64,000 bases of DNA from Epiperipatus broadwayi (Eukaryota > Onychophora > Udeonychophora > Euonychophora > Peripatidae): NCBI GenBank assembly GCA_028023455.1, contig JAQFVV010012529.1, positions 1,984,001-2,048,000 on the forward strand, written 5' to 3'. The notes beneath the pieces are model-generated. The model had not been told where the DNA came from. It searched no databases and was given only the letters and a program-made list of their open reading frames with translations. Positions 22,927 to 34,649 of the stretch are shown here, in pieces. The position numbers and the translations under genes were made by a program. Every line of letters starts with the position of its first letter. Position 1 is the first letter of the stretch.

Positions 22927-25900
22927 TTGTGCCATTACAATTTAGTCACTAGCTAAATTTATAGTAATGTGCATGTAGAAAAGGTAAACCAAAAATCATC
23001 ATCACATTTTTATATAACCATAAATGAAGCTGTAGGGCATCCAAGTTCAAACCCTACCAGATCAAAGTTCTAAAAGCTTTAAACAGAGAAAGAATGGGTC
23101 AACAATTATATGCTTTATTTGTTTGTGTGTTGATAGAAAGGTAATACACACATTTAAACTATTTAATATTTAAATTTTCTGTTAAAAAGCAAAGTTATAA
23201 TGCATACATATAGGCAATGTATGTGTAAATTATTTAATTGTTTTATATTTCAAATATTAAACATTTTAACTTTCTTTAAAACTAACCTATGCTTGATCAA
23301 TTCTAATATTTTATTCTATACTTTTATTTTGCTTTTCTTTAATTATAATTGGGATTTAAAAGTTACAGACTTAATTAAATAATTGGGTTATAATTACTAA
23401 GCTAGCAATCATATTATTTAAGGTTAGTTTATGAATGATTTGAAAGAATGAAGGATGTGTGTACATTACATACAAAAATTTACATTTCCTAAATATTGAA
23501 AGAAAAGGAAGTATTAAATCTGTCAAATTATTTTTTTTGTACAATTTTTTGTTAAAAGAGGAAATCTGTTTAATCAGATATCGATCTTTGTAGCAATTTT
23601 TTTTTTGTAAATGATTGTTTCACTTTGGAAGCTTATAATGGGTCAGAGCTCTAATTTTGAAATTGTCTTATCTCAAGATCTAAAGAAGGAAGCTCAAAGA
23701 TTTGAAGTGTTACCTGGATGTTAAAAAGAAAAAAAAAAAAAAAGAAAAGAAAGGAAATAAGGATTGAGTCTATTTTTTTTTTTAAACAAAAGTGTCTGGA
23801 AAAAGGATTAAACTTTTCAGTTGAAAAATAATTTAGTTGAAAATAAATTAGAGATCTAATTAAAACAAATTTGTCCAAAAATAGCAAGTGATGCTATCTC
23901 TGATTGGTTAAGTTAGCTAAAAATTGGATATAAAAAGCTGTCTTGAATTATTATTAGGATTATTGTTTATGATTCAGATTATTAAACTATCCAATTGAAT
24001 GCTGAAAATATAAGAAATGTCTGGCTAGAAAAATTATATGTATGTCCCATCGGTTCTGGACCATCTGGGGAAGCTGCACATCACATAGGAAAGAAAAGAT
24101 GTGTCTAAAATAATATTCTACACCTTTCAACTGACCAGAGAAATAAGATGTTTTTAATAGAAGGAAGAAAGCATTCACCTGCATTCAAAGAAGATGAATT
24201 AATCTACTGATAAATATTAATCATCAAGTCCAATTAATTGTTACAACAACTGATTTTAAACTCAAGAAAATTTACAAATGGGAAAACAACTGCTGTATTT
24301 CATCCACATGCTTGACAGGAAGAGAAGAAAAATTAATATAATGATTTCCAAATTGTCCACTAAAGCAAATAACCTCAATAGAGTCATCATCATCAAATAG
24401 TTATACACCTCAAGAAAGAGATTGTTCCCAGTAAAACGGAAATGGTAGCTGCAGAAATATAAACATTATACAAGACAAGTTTGAACCCTTGGAAATTCGC
24501 CACAAACAAAAGATCGGTAATATGACTTTTTATATCTATTTTCTTTATGATATCAGTCTTAATAAACATTTTAGCAATAAAGTGGTATATTTTATTTAAA
24601 GAACTTTTAAAGACTATTCAGATCGATTAAAAACAAGAATGTCTTACTAATAATAACTTTGAGCTTCATAAATGATCTTGAATGTATGAAAATTATTTGT
24701 TTATTAATTTTACAGTTATGAAAAATATTAATGTGTAAAACAATTTTTTTTTATGGTATTATGATTTTAGTTTTAACTAATATATTATTATTATTTTGGT
24801 TTTAAATAATATTTTGTTATCATGGGATAAAACATGCACATACATAATGATATTTTTATATGTGTATAATTGCGACTGAATGTGAAATAATGAGTAGTAT
24901 TAGAATATTAGATTATTTTGTTTCAAGTTAAGTATAGATTTCAGCGCTTGGAAGGGAGGGGGAGATAATGATTTAAAACTCTTTTCTAAAACTTGCTCTT
25001 TCAATTCTACTAACATTTTTTTTTACATTCTATTTACATGTTGGATTTTTAAAGTATGTGTGCTAATGAGCAGATAATATTTTTTTTTCTTAAAATACTT
25101 TTCTCATGGAGTGAAAATCATGGTCAATGTGACGTCCAACTTAATACAAAATACATTTGAAGGGAAAGGGGGAAGAACTTAAAATTAATCTGAGGATTGT
25201 TATATAATCAATTATTATTATTATTATTCATGTCAATTTTCATATTTATCTAGAAATTTTTATGTATATGTTAGAAATGTAGTAATAAATATTAGTTTGT
25301 TTTATTAAACGAGGCGTATATATTTCATTAAGTGTAGTCTTTGTTAAGTGTGATTATTCATCATCATCAATGGTTGAATATTAGTTATTTAAGATATAAG
25401 TAAATATGCTAAAATTAAGCAATAATTATGAATTTCTTTATAAAAATTAGTTTTATGTTTAGGCTTAGTCCTAGAGCTGTAGTTGAAACCCTTGTCATTA
25501 TTGTTATTATTATCATCATCATCATCGTCATCAACGTTTTAATTAATGAGCTGTTTAACTGTTTAAAGGCCATAAATAAATATTGATTTTATAATATTTA
25601 GTGATTTCTTAGTATTATTATAACCACATCCCATCATCTATTTCATGCAAGGATGAGTGAATTGCCATCCTAAATTAGTTATATATAATCTGAGCTAGTG
25701 AACTTATAAAAATATTGAAACACATTTGTTATGTTAAGATCTGAGAAATGATTTATGTTCAATGAACTCCACTGTGGTTTAAAGATGTTTTACTTTTACC
25801 TAAATATTAGTGCGTATAGTGATATGGCTCAAAAAGCAAAATCTTCCATTTTTATTAGAAATAAAGTACCAAAAAAGGGGATTCAAACCCGGTACATGTG

Positions 25901-26258
25901 AAAGGTTATTAGATATAACCGTGTCTAGATTCAGATAATCTAGTGGCGCCCTGCTAGACCATATTCACTTAGTATTTGTTTAAACATGCACTTAACATCA
26001 AACCAAGAAATGAAAGTGGATAAGATCTACTGCCTGTATACCTGAGTTATATTTTATTGAATTACTAGTGTACTCACTTCACGTGATTTCCATATACCTG
26101 AGTTATAATAATTTGCTAATAATTTGCTTATAATTCTTGATAGTGTTATATTTTGAACCTTTACTTAATATCTTGATATTTGAACTCCTTCACTTATATG
26201 GTAACAGTTATATTGTAACCATCAATAATAATTTGAGCTACCTTTTATTATGTTACAA
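22927..26258 (+). repeat. 3' LTR (3,332 bp)
   Basis: Begins TTGTGCCATTAC after the PPT and ends GTTACAA before TATATATG. Differences from the 5' LTR are scattered substitutions and homopolymer or ATT-run lengths. The large duplication and the GC-rich filler of the 5' LTR are absent, so this copy represents the simpler form. The open frames at 23200-23382, 23651-23887, 23987-24184 and 26137-26400 are noncoding LTR sequence. Confidence 0.85.
25878..25961 (-). repeat. Antisense tRNA-like module in the 3' LTR
   Basis: Counterpart of 17982-18064 with the same A-box-like and B-box-like words on the minus strand. Its presence in both LTRs shows that it belonged to the family before this insertion. 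Confidence 0.55.
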
Positions 26259-28810
26259 TATATATGTATATCTTTGTATATATTCCAGATTCAAACTCGT
26301 TAACTGTTTTATATTGTTATATAAGATATTGTACTGTGAAAATTACTGTTACAGTATATATATATATATTGAACCAGGTGGGGTAAATAGATCGAAATAG
26401 GAATAACAAAATCTAGCATAAAGTTTGAACTCTTTAAATATAATGTACATTATGAAATATAAACTTATGAAACAATGTTGTAAAACTTTTATACAAAAAT
26501 TATGATACGCTTATTTATTAATCTGATCTGCACCTGCAATTTAATTATTGCACCACCATGGTTTCTTAGGCAGACAAGAGAGTACCCAAAGAGTACCTGT
26601 ATCCAAGCCAAAGTTATATATAAAACTATATATATAACTAAGACCATGTTTCCAGGACACAGATATCTTCTCAGCTGCAGAATTCAACACCTATCATTCA
26701 AAGCACTTTTTTGTTTCAAGTAAACCCTGGGTGCCAGTTAATTATGAGAACTAACATGCTTTGAATGATGGCAAACTAATTCAGTGCCTAAGATATCCCA
26801 ACTAGCTCAATCAAAAAGATAATATAATATACTGTTACTTTATTTACTGATAAAAGAATTGACCGGCAAATATTAAGCGTAAAGATAATTTATTTTAACG
26901 AAATGTTTACTATTATAATTTAGAAATTACTACTATAAATTCTTAATTAACTGAAACTATGATTTTTATATATAACTACATGCACTCTTAATAAATCACA
27001 CAATATAATATTACAAAAGTGTTAAATAAACACAAAACATTTAAAACACACACATCAATAGTTCATTTATGCATGCTATAGAGTTCATTTGTTTTACTGA
27101 CTCTGGAGGCTTCAAATTATTGCAATGACTACTTTAATATCAGAAATGGAATAAGAAAGTTATTCATTATAGGATTTTGGACATTAAATTCTTCTGTTTG
27201 CTGCTTCAGGTGAGTTTTTCCAACCAGTTGGATTTGAGGTTTGTGGAGGTTTCTGTGATTACTATTTCATGATACTATTAGTCAAGACAGCTAGATATCT
27301 CTGGTGGTTCTAATTTTTTAGGCAGGCATCACTTATCGGGAAAATTACTGATCTTCAATTGGACTAAAGCTGGAGCCTGGCCATATGCTTCCTACAGCTG
27401 TTAACACATCATTGTCATGGAAAACACTGATTCTGGATGCATGATAGACTGATTATAAAACTCAACTGACTGAAGAACTGATTGACTGCTTGATTTAATC
27501 TGATTTGAATTCAACTGGTTGAATGATGAGAAACTGGACTATTTATGTGATGGCCTGTTGTCACTTTGTTAATTAGTTTTTATATCTGCCAGCTATATCT
27601 GTTGTTGAAATTCATCCCTGTTTTTGATTACATTCTGATAAGATTTTAATCCTATTTTCAGTTGGTAGCCATTGCTAATTCTTGTTGTTTATAGATTCTT
27701 TAATTAGTAGCCATTGCTAATTCTGTTTTTATATCACTTATGAGCATATACAATATTTGAGGGAACTTCTTTTAATTTATAACTTTCATTTATTTTTATT
27801 ATTTTTTGACATTCATATTCTATTTTATTAACACGCACACACTTTTACTATATTTCTTTATATTTAAAATCAATTTGTTGTTTACAATCTCACTTATTTT
27901 AAATAAATGGGAAGAGATTTTTTTCTTCTTTAATTTAAATGAAAAGAGATATTTTAATTTCATGTAAAAGATTTGTTTTTAATCTTTTATAGTTAAATTC
28001 TCTCTCCCAAATTACTTTTAAATTAATTCGTAAAACTTTAAGAATGACACAGGGTTTAATTTTTTCCTGGGCTAACAATATTTTATTTTTTTTTATTTTT
28101 AAAAACTCTAAACTTTTATATTAAACTTTCTTTTATTAAACCTTTAACTATTTCTTTAAATGAGGTGTTTTTATTTCAATCATTTACTGACAGTGATTTT
28201 ATTATTTATTAATTTTAAAACTTTTGTGTTATTTATGAAAATGTTTATTTTTTAATAATTGTAAATGAACAATTTTACATGTAGCGCTTCATTAGCTGTA
28301 CAATATATATATATATATGCATATTGAAAAGAACTACTCATGCAGTTAAACAATACTTAGTCTACTTTAATCAATGTTTCAACACAATTTGAGCTATTAT
28401 ACACTATGTACATGGAAGGCGAGGGGACTTGGAACAAAATATAGCATAGTTTGAAACTCTATTATATATTAAAGCATGTTTAGCCAGATTTTTGTATTCA
28501 GGGATCTACTTTTATATGAAGTATTTTGAGATCTGTCATATTAACAATAAGTTTATATATACATTGAATTTCAGATTCAGTCTACTTATAAAAATTTTCT
28601 TGCATTTAAATTCTGCTAGCAGTAAACAAGCTTGCAACACTCTATAACTTAAATTATGGCTATCCAACCTTAAGTAATCAAAGAGCTGCATTAAAAAAGT
28701 ATTTATCCAAGAGCTGCATCCAAAATAATAAACACAATATGGGTATTAGATAATTGGAGAATCCTACCATTAGTTAGATTTAGTAAGCATTTCAAAAATA
28801 TGATAAAAAG
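26259..28810. other. AT-rich intergenic, no gene supported
   Basis: A block at 27180-27730 is somewhat less AT-rich and includes a short direct repeat ('agccattgctaattct', near 27667 and 27710). No open frame or terminal repeat was recognised. A (TA)n run lies at 28300-28318. Confidence 0.45.
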
Positions 28811-28829
28811 AAAAGTTATGATGTTTATT
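28811..28829. repeat. Left target duplication of SINE
   Basis: AAAAGTTATGATGTTTATT, perfectly repeated at 28934-28952. A 19-bp duplication is typical of LINE-mediated retroposition. Confidence 0.9.
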
Positions 28830-28933
28830 TTCATATGTCATAGCATCGGCCGAGAAGTGAACCCACAACTGTCTGCAACCAACTACTTGCTTGCAAGGTG
28901 GCTGTGATGACCTCTCGGATAACAACGCTTGAC
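28830..28933 (-). mobile_element. SINE (family G), minus strand, with perfect 19-bp TSD
   Basis: The 104-bp insert lies between perfect 19-bp duplications. Read on the minus strand it contains GTGGGTTCACTTC, a B-box-like word, and ends with GATGCTATGACA followed by an A-rich tail. The same 3' module (GCGGGTTCGCGTCC then GATGCTATGACA and poly(A)) occurs at 46807-46890 on the plus strand. Outer segments CCGAGAG and TTCTCGG can pair like an acceptor stem, but the T-arm does not fold properly, so it is a SINE and not a tRNA gene. Mobilisation by a LINE is inferred from the duplication and tail. Confidence 0.85.
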
Positions 28934-28993
28934 AAAAGTTATGATGTTTATTAAAGTTTTTATTGAAACAATAGAGATCAACATCAAAGTTAT

Positions 28994-29793
28994 TGTTGTG
29001 TATTTACACACCACTTGCAAAGGAACAAACCATAATTAATTAATAAATAAAACTAAATTTAGTACTAAGGATTTATTATAAATTATACAAACACAAAATT
29101 AGAACATATATACAAGCTTAATTATAATTAATATATACAGACAAATAAATGATCACAGAGTTCTTAAAAACTTTAAACACTCTTTCAATAATGTCCGACA
29201 ATTACTGTCTTATTTAATGGATTGACTTTTCCACTGGTACACTATATAACTAAGTTCCTCAAATTAAAACCTAAGAGCCATATAGGCTTACATAAAACAA
29301 AATAAGATCAGGACAATCTGCTGTAAATACTAGTCAGATTTTTATATCTTCAGATTCCGAAACATCTATTTTCTTGCAGACATTGACTGGTTACCAACGA
29401 TACTCATTATGAACATAATAGCACTTCACCAACACAAAGGAGAAAAAAAACACAACTCTACAATTCCAAGTTTTTATAGTCTTCAGTTTAATTGGTTTCT
29501 TATCGGAAATTTTCCATTCCTTAAATTCCTTTGTGAAAGCATTTTATTAGTTTCACTTTCCGGATGTATTATTTTTATAAAATTTTATCTTTACTCAGTT
29601 CAAAAATTTGCTCTTCTGTTCTTTTCGTTCAGTTTGCAGAAAACCTTTTAATTACGTAATTATTCATTTTCTTATATTTGTAACTCAATTCTAAAACAGT
29701 TTCCATTTATTAATTAGTACATTTAAATTTAACTTCTGGAATATTTTTATCATTTTTTTATACTAAAATATTTCTTGAAATTAAAACACTATA
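28994..29793 (-). repeat. Solo LTR 2, same family as 308-1079
   Basis: 800 bp, beginning TGTTGTGTATTTAC on the plus strand and ending CACTATA. It has a perfect 5-bp target duplication GTTAT (28989-28993 and 29794-29798). A TATAAAAA-like box on the minus strand near 29473-29483 matches the place of the TATA box in copy 1 and supports minus orientation. No internal element sequence is attached. The open frame at 29409-29651 is noncoding LTR. Confidence 0.8.
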
Positions 29794-29798
29794 GTTAT

Positions 29799-31964
29799 TA
29801 AAATCAAAACCTCTAGGTGGGCCACACAAACTCTCCATGGGTGACATGTAGCCCATGGTCTGTATTAGGAACAACTCTAATTTAAATAATTGATGGATTG
29901 TTTTGTGAATTAGCTTTTTCAAATAGTTTCCTTTTCTTGATTTGGAATTTATATATAGATTTTAATTTTCTAGCTTATTATAAAATTTTGAAGTGATTTT
30001 CTATAAAAAAATTTATAGTTTAGACTAGATAGTAATAATGTTGTAAAACTTAGTGGCCTTCTTTGTTCATGATAAAATAAAATTCATTGCAGCTTTTTGT
30101 TCATTTCTCAGATTTTTTTTGAATGATATAGTTCATTGTCATAAAATTGACAGCAGAAGAATGATCTTTATAAAGAGTTCTTTTAAAAAATGGTTATTTC
30201 AGAAATGTGGATATCATCGAAAGTGACTAGTATTAATCTTACCTTAGCATAAAATTCACTTTGCTGCTAATTTCTCTTGCACTTAACTTTTCCTTAATCA
30301 ATTGCTACCTGTACTTCAATGAAACAATGGAACTAATTGTTTATATGTTATTCCTTTTACAAAACTTGAACTTGTTTATTAAATAATAATAATAAAAATC
30401 CTTCCTATTTTTTTTTTAATATTAAAAATAAATATTTATTGACTTCTAGTTTCATAATATAATTAACCCAGGAATTTGGTAAACAATTATTTAATTTAAT
30501 TATTTGACCAATACTGCAATTAGCTTAATTAACAGAATCTACTAAACATGTTTATAGATCAACAAAAATAATCATGTAATTGCTTGTCTTTTTAAATCAA
30601 TGTCAGGAATTCTTATTCTTACAAATAAATTAAAAAAAAAAAAAAAATCAAATACATGACATTTGTTTTTCTTTTAGATAATAAAAATATAAAATTATAC
30701 AGATAGATAAATTTACTAGAAAACTTATAGTTTAAATTCATATCTGTTATTGTTATATAAATTATTGTTTTTCCTTTCATAATATTTAAGGAATTATTAC
30801 TGCATGAATGACATTATTTTATCTCATTTTCTCTTCTCTTGAGGAAAAAAAAAATCACTTATTTTTTAGTTCATAGTTGTTTTTTACTTTTTATTTTCAA
30901 TCTTTTTTTGTTTTATTTATAGAACAACTAAGTTTTAGAATCTATTATTCCATGCTGTTTTTCATAAGATAGCATGAGCAATAACATCTGTTTTACTGTG
31001 TAAGTCTTCTGGAATAATGCCTATATTATGGTTAACTGCAAAATATTTTCTTACAGTACACATTTAGAGATTTGTTTCAGTCTTTGCTTCAGGCTTTAAT
31101 AATAAATGGTTATGATAACTGAACTTTTAATTCATTACTATCATCATAAACTTTAGTGTGGGAGACTATCTTTTCAGAATTTTACTTATCAGTAATATAT
31201 TTTCATCAGATTTTAATGTACATGAAGATATATTTGATCTATGCATTCATAAGACTTTTCATTTAGTATCTTACTGATATTCTTGATTTGCATCCATTAA
31301 GTTTTGGATCTATATTTAGTTGATATACTTGGCCTGCATGATATTAATGAAGATTGATAAATCATTAATTGTATTTAGTGATAATTTATGTTTACAAAAG
31401 TGTTAAAAGAAAAAAAAAGATGTGTCATTCCTGAGATATTTCCTGAAAAAATATTTCAATTATAATAAAACTATAAAATTAATGTTAATTGATTTCTCAT
31501 TGTTGAACTGGGATAATGATTATTATTAGTATCTTTATAGACATGAAGCTTATTGAGTAGACTTTATTTCTCTCTGGCCTGCAACAGGATGACAGTGTTA
31601 AATTTTTTATATTAATCAGGATTTAATTTTAGAATTGAATTGACAAAAATATTATCTATGTGAAATATTTTCTGTAGATGTTTGTGTTAGTCATATTAGG
31701 AAGCTGATAAATAAAATAACAACTGAAACCATCAATTATGCCAAAGATTCACTTGCATAGAAATTCATTATCAGTGATCAAAGCTAGGTTATTATTAACT
31801 AAAGCTATTACTTTTGAGCAAATACTTATCAGGCAATTATATTAAACTTTAGAGGAAAAAAGATATATTGTAGCAATTTGTATAATTATTTATTTAATGT
31901 ATGGATTTTTTTTTTATTACACAGTCTAACTTAATAAAATATCTTAAAATAACTTACAGAAATT
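29799..31964. other. AT-rich intergenic, nothing recognised
   Basis: Mainly T-rich low-complexity DNA with poly(A)/poly(T) runs. No gene, terminal repeat or structured motif is supported. Confidence 0.5.
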
Positions 31965-32186
31965 TCATCTAGGATGTAGATTTATTAGTGGTTTATTGAA
32001 TCCTTTAATTCTGCCACTGTAGTTACAGATTTGATAATTATTAATTATGTGATTCATAGTATGTGTTTCTTCACACTTACATAGCATAGTGGTTGTTAAA
32101 TTCCATTTATAAAGTGAATGAGTGTAATGACTATCAGTTGTCCTGAATCTTTTGATAGGAAAGTCAAGTTCAGCCAACTTTACTTT
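31965..32186 (-). pseudogene. LINE reverse-transcriptase C-terminal remnant (jockey-like)
   Basis: The minus-strand frame reads RFRT, then LYKWNL, then a CKCEETHTMNHII motif. This is the pattern of the C-terminal zinc-ribbon-like region of jockey-type LINE ORF2 proteins, where R-T-G is followed by a tryptophan segment and C-x-C-G-E-x-Q-T-M-x-H-I-V. The expected glycine and glutamine are replaced and the last cysteine of the motif is lost, so it is decayed. The frame stops at 31965 and no poly(A) tail could be placed. It contributes no active enzyme. Confidence 0.65.
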
Positions 32187-32338
32187 TGGATCTGAAAAAA
32201 AGTTTGGATTCTCATAAATCCATTTTTTATACTATAATTCTTCATTGTAGATTTTTAGTTGAACTTTGGGAAAGGAATCTTGATTTGAGATAAATCCTAA
32301 ATTGTGATGTTATATCTTGAGTCATTGATAAGTCCAAT

Positions 32339-32659
32339 CTACTTAACAGCTTTGTAAGGCAACTTCTGATATCTCGAAGAGAAATATATAGAAGAACAAG
32401 AAGACACTGCAGAGAAATAGGTTTGAGTATAATATTTGCATATCATAAATTTAATATGGACACTCTTTTTCCGAACAGGGGTGTAGTATTTGCCATAGAA
32501 TATACTAGTCAGAAGGAAGCTATCCCTAAAGGGTTTAATCACAAACCCAAGCATTGCCAGACAGCTTTCCAAAGGGGTTATTTCTAAAAATTGTTTTAAA
32601 TCTAATCTTAAATAAATGAAGAAAATTAGCCTATGAACAAGGTTATTTCTAAGTAACAT
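32339..32659 (-). pseudogene. Upstream remnant of the same LINE, weakly supported
   Basis: A 106-codon minus-strand frame lies just upstream of the C-terminal remnant in the same orientation. The residues YYTPVRKKSVH recall the A-x-Y-x-x-P-V-W segment that precedes the C terminus in jockey-type LINE proteins, though the tryptophan is missing. The rest is unrecognisable. It is placed with the LINE because of position, orientation and this one motif; chance is possible. Confidence 0.4.
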
Positions 32660-33253
32660 GGATAGAAATGTGTTTCAGTCTATTGTTGCAACATATTATA
32701 TTCAAATAAGATATTTCCCTGTTGTTTAAATGAAAAGTTGAATATTTTTCAAACTTTTTATATTCTTATTTTTCTGTTTCTGGAAAGGATTTTTTACATA
32801 AAATCAAAGCAATATCACCAGCATAAATAAAAATCTAGCACTCTTTATCTGAAATATCAGTATATTAAATAAAGTGGATGAGAGAACTGAATCCTGTGAT
32901 AGAGTTTTCTCTAAAATCTTGTATTTACTATGACTATCATTTAGTGTCAAAGTTTTTTATTGAAGACTATTTTGTAAAATAAATTGCTTATAAAATGATT
33001 ATCACAAAATAGTGTAGTAATTGGGAAACAATACTCAAACAAATTGTAGTATTTGTAATTTATTATGTAAACAAGTTACATTTTCCATTTTGTTTATATC
33101 ACAATTGTTCATTTTTTGGGACTATATTGACAGTTTAATATTCTATATATTATGCATAAATGTAATTAAATTCTAACATTTTTAACTTAGACTTTTTACA
33201 ATTTAAAATCAAATAATATATATATTTTCATATATATTACTTTTTTATAATCT
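32660..33253. other. AT-rich, possible further LINE decay
   Basis: Nothing definite. It would hold the upstream part of the LINE on the minus strand if that survives, but I could not recognise motifs. Confidence 0.3.
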
Positions 33254-33448
33254 CCTCATATACACTTTAATGCAATTTTTATATAATCGCTCCTTTATTT
33301 ATCTAATAGTTTCAACTGTCCTGCAGTCTTCATCAGAGCTAGAACATTTAAACATATAATCATATAACCATTATTTTATATACATATAAAAATACATATT
33401 TTACATATTTAGGAATTATATAAAAATGGCATTAAAGTGTATATGAGG
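33254..33448. repeat. Inverted repeat (34-bp arms) enclosing a hammerhead-like motif
   Basis: The arms 33254-33287 and 33415-33448 are reverse complements with few mismatches (CCTCATATACACTTTAATGC and its complement). Between them, at 33309-33336 on the minus strand, lies CTGATGA ... GAAAC separated by a short potential stem (ACTG/CAGT). A related sequence lies at 47654-47679. The overall form resembles ends of Penelope-like elements, which are known to carry hammerhead motifs. That link is an inference. Confidence 0.5.
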
Positions 33449-34640
33449 AAATTTACAAAAAAGTAAATATATATGAATATATGAAGAAATGCAAAAAAGT
33501 AAAAGAGAAGATATAAGAATATATATATTTACTAATAAATAAAATTATTTTCAATTTTTATTTGATGTTTTGACCCTCAGTTAAAACTTAGCTTGTTAAG
33601 ATTTAGTCTTCAAAACTATAACTCTTGAATATCCTTAATGACAATTTATTAACATCCAGGTAAATACATCAAACTTATTAATAATGATTTATTAATCTAT
33701 AGATTGTTATATTATTATTTGCCTGGATATAGACTTCAAACTTAATTAAAAGTTAAATGATAACATAAGAGAAAATTGATTTTCTGGGCCAACTACCTGA
33801 TAACTTTACTTATTTGTTAGAAGATGAATAATATTTAATAGATTTTCAATTGCAAAGCACAAGCTTAATTTCAGCTTTTATGTTTTGTTTTATATATATG
33901 CTTGTATGATCTAATTAAAAATTGTATGAATCTATTAAATTAAATAATTGCTGGCTTATCTGAGTTAAAAATGTAATCACTGGCTTGACTAATTAAAAAT
34001 TCTTGGAAAGTGAGTGGGCTAATCAAATTTAGTACTATAAAAATACCAGCTGAGAATTATATTTCATTCTAATCTATTTGGTGCTAGTCTCTTCTGTTCA
34101 GTTCTACATTCTACTCTGCTGTGATTTTGCTTTTATTTCTGATTGTTACTTTGCCTGCTTAACATGTGGTATTCAGAGCTTCTACCAGTGGCCATGTTAA
34201 AATTATGAGCAGCTAAAGTGTCAAGAAACAATCTCCATTTTTCAGTATATAACTATAGCCATTAAATGTTTAACCTTATTTGCTTAGAAGCCAACAACCC
34301 AGCCAATTACTCCCTTCAAATATGCATAAAATTATTGAAGCGGATCTGATGCTCAGATCCTTGCTTCACAGCCCACATCCAATCTCCTACCATCTAACTA
34401 TATTCAAACCCACCTTCACGCACATATTTACATAGCTAATAATACGTATATTTCTCTTGCCTAGTATTTTAACATAAATCACATAAACACTTATGTATTT
34501 TAATCTAAAAATATTTTTATTTAATAATATTTTCATGTGTATACAAGCGTAAGTAATAAATCTATATATATTTCAGTGTAGGAGATTGTGAATAAATTAG
34601 TAAAGTTATGTTATATATAAAGTATCATATATGAAACTTA
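33449..34640. other. AT-rich intergenic, nothing recognised
   Basis: No open frame or repeat of note. Low-complexity A/T runs dominate. Confidence 0.5.
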
Positions 34641-34649
34641 TTATTTTTT

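Larger units (their letters stand above)
15031..26258 (+). mobile_element. Long-LTR non-autonomous Gypsy-like retroelement, 11.2 kb
   Basis: The element consists of a 5' LTR (15031-18846), PBS directly after it (18847-18865), leader, broken coiled-coil Gag-like frame (20175-22615), a pol C-terminal scrap (22612-22740), PPT (22913-22926) and 3' LTR (22927-26258). TATA flanks both sides, so a 4-5-bp target duplication (TATA or TATAT) is likely, but the AT flanks leave boundaries uncertain by one or two bases. The LTRs are nearly identical by eye, with scattered substitutions and a few short indels, apart from one internal duplication, suggesting recent insertion. Protease, reverse transcriptase, RNase H and the integrase core are absent, so mobility would need enzymes in trans. 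LTRs of 3.3-3.8 kb are exceptionally long for Gypsy elements. The position and composition of PBS and PPT are direct evidence; Gypsy affiliation rests on the pol scrap. Confidence 0.85.

Noticed and set aside
28850-28925. Possible tRNA gene with a pairing acceptor-like stem
   Set aside because: The T-arm does not fold and the unit has a 19-bp duplication and a tail, so it is a SINE.
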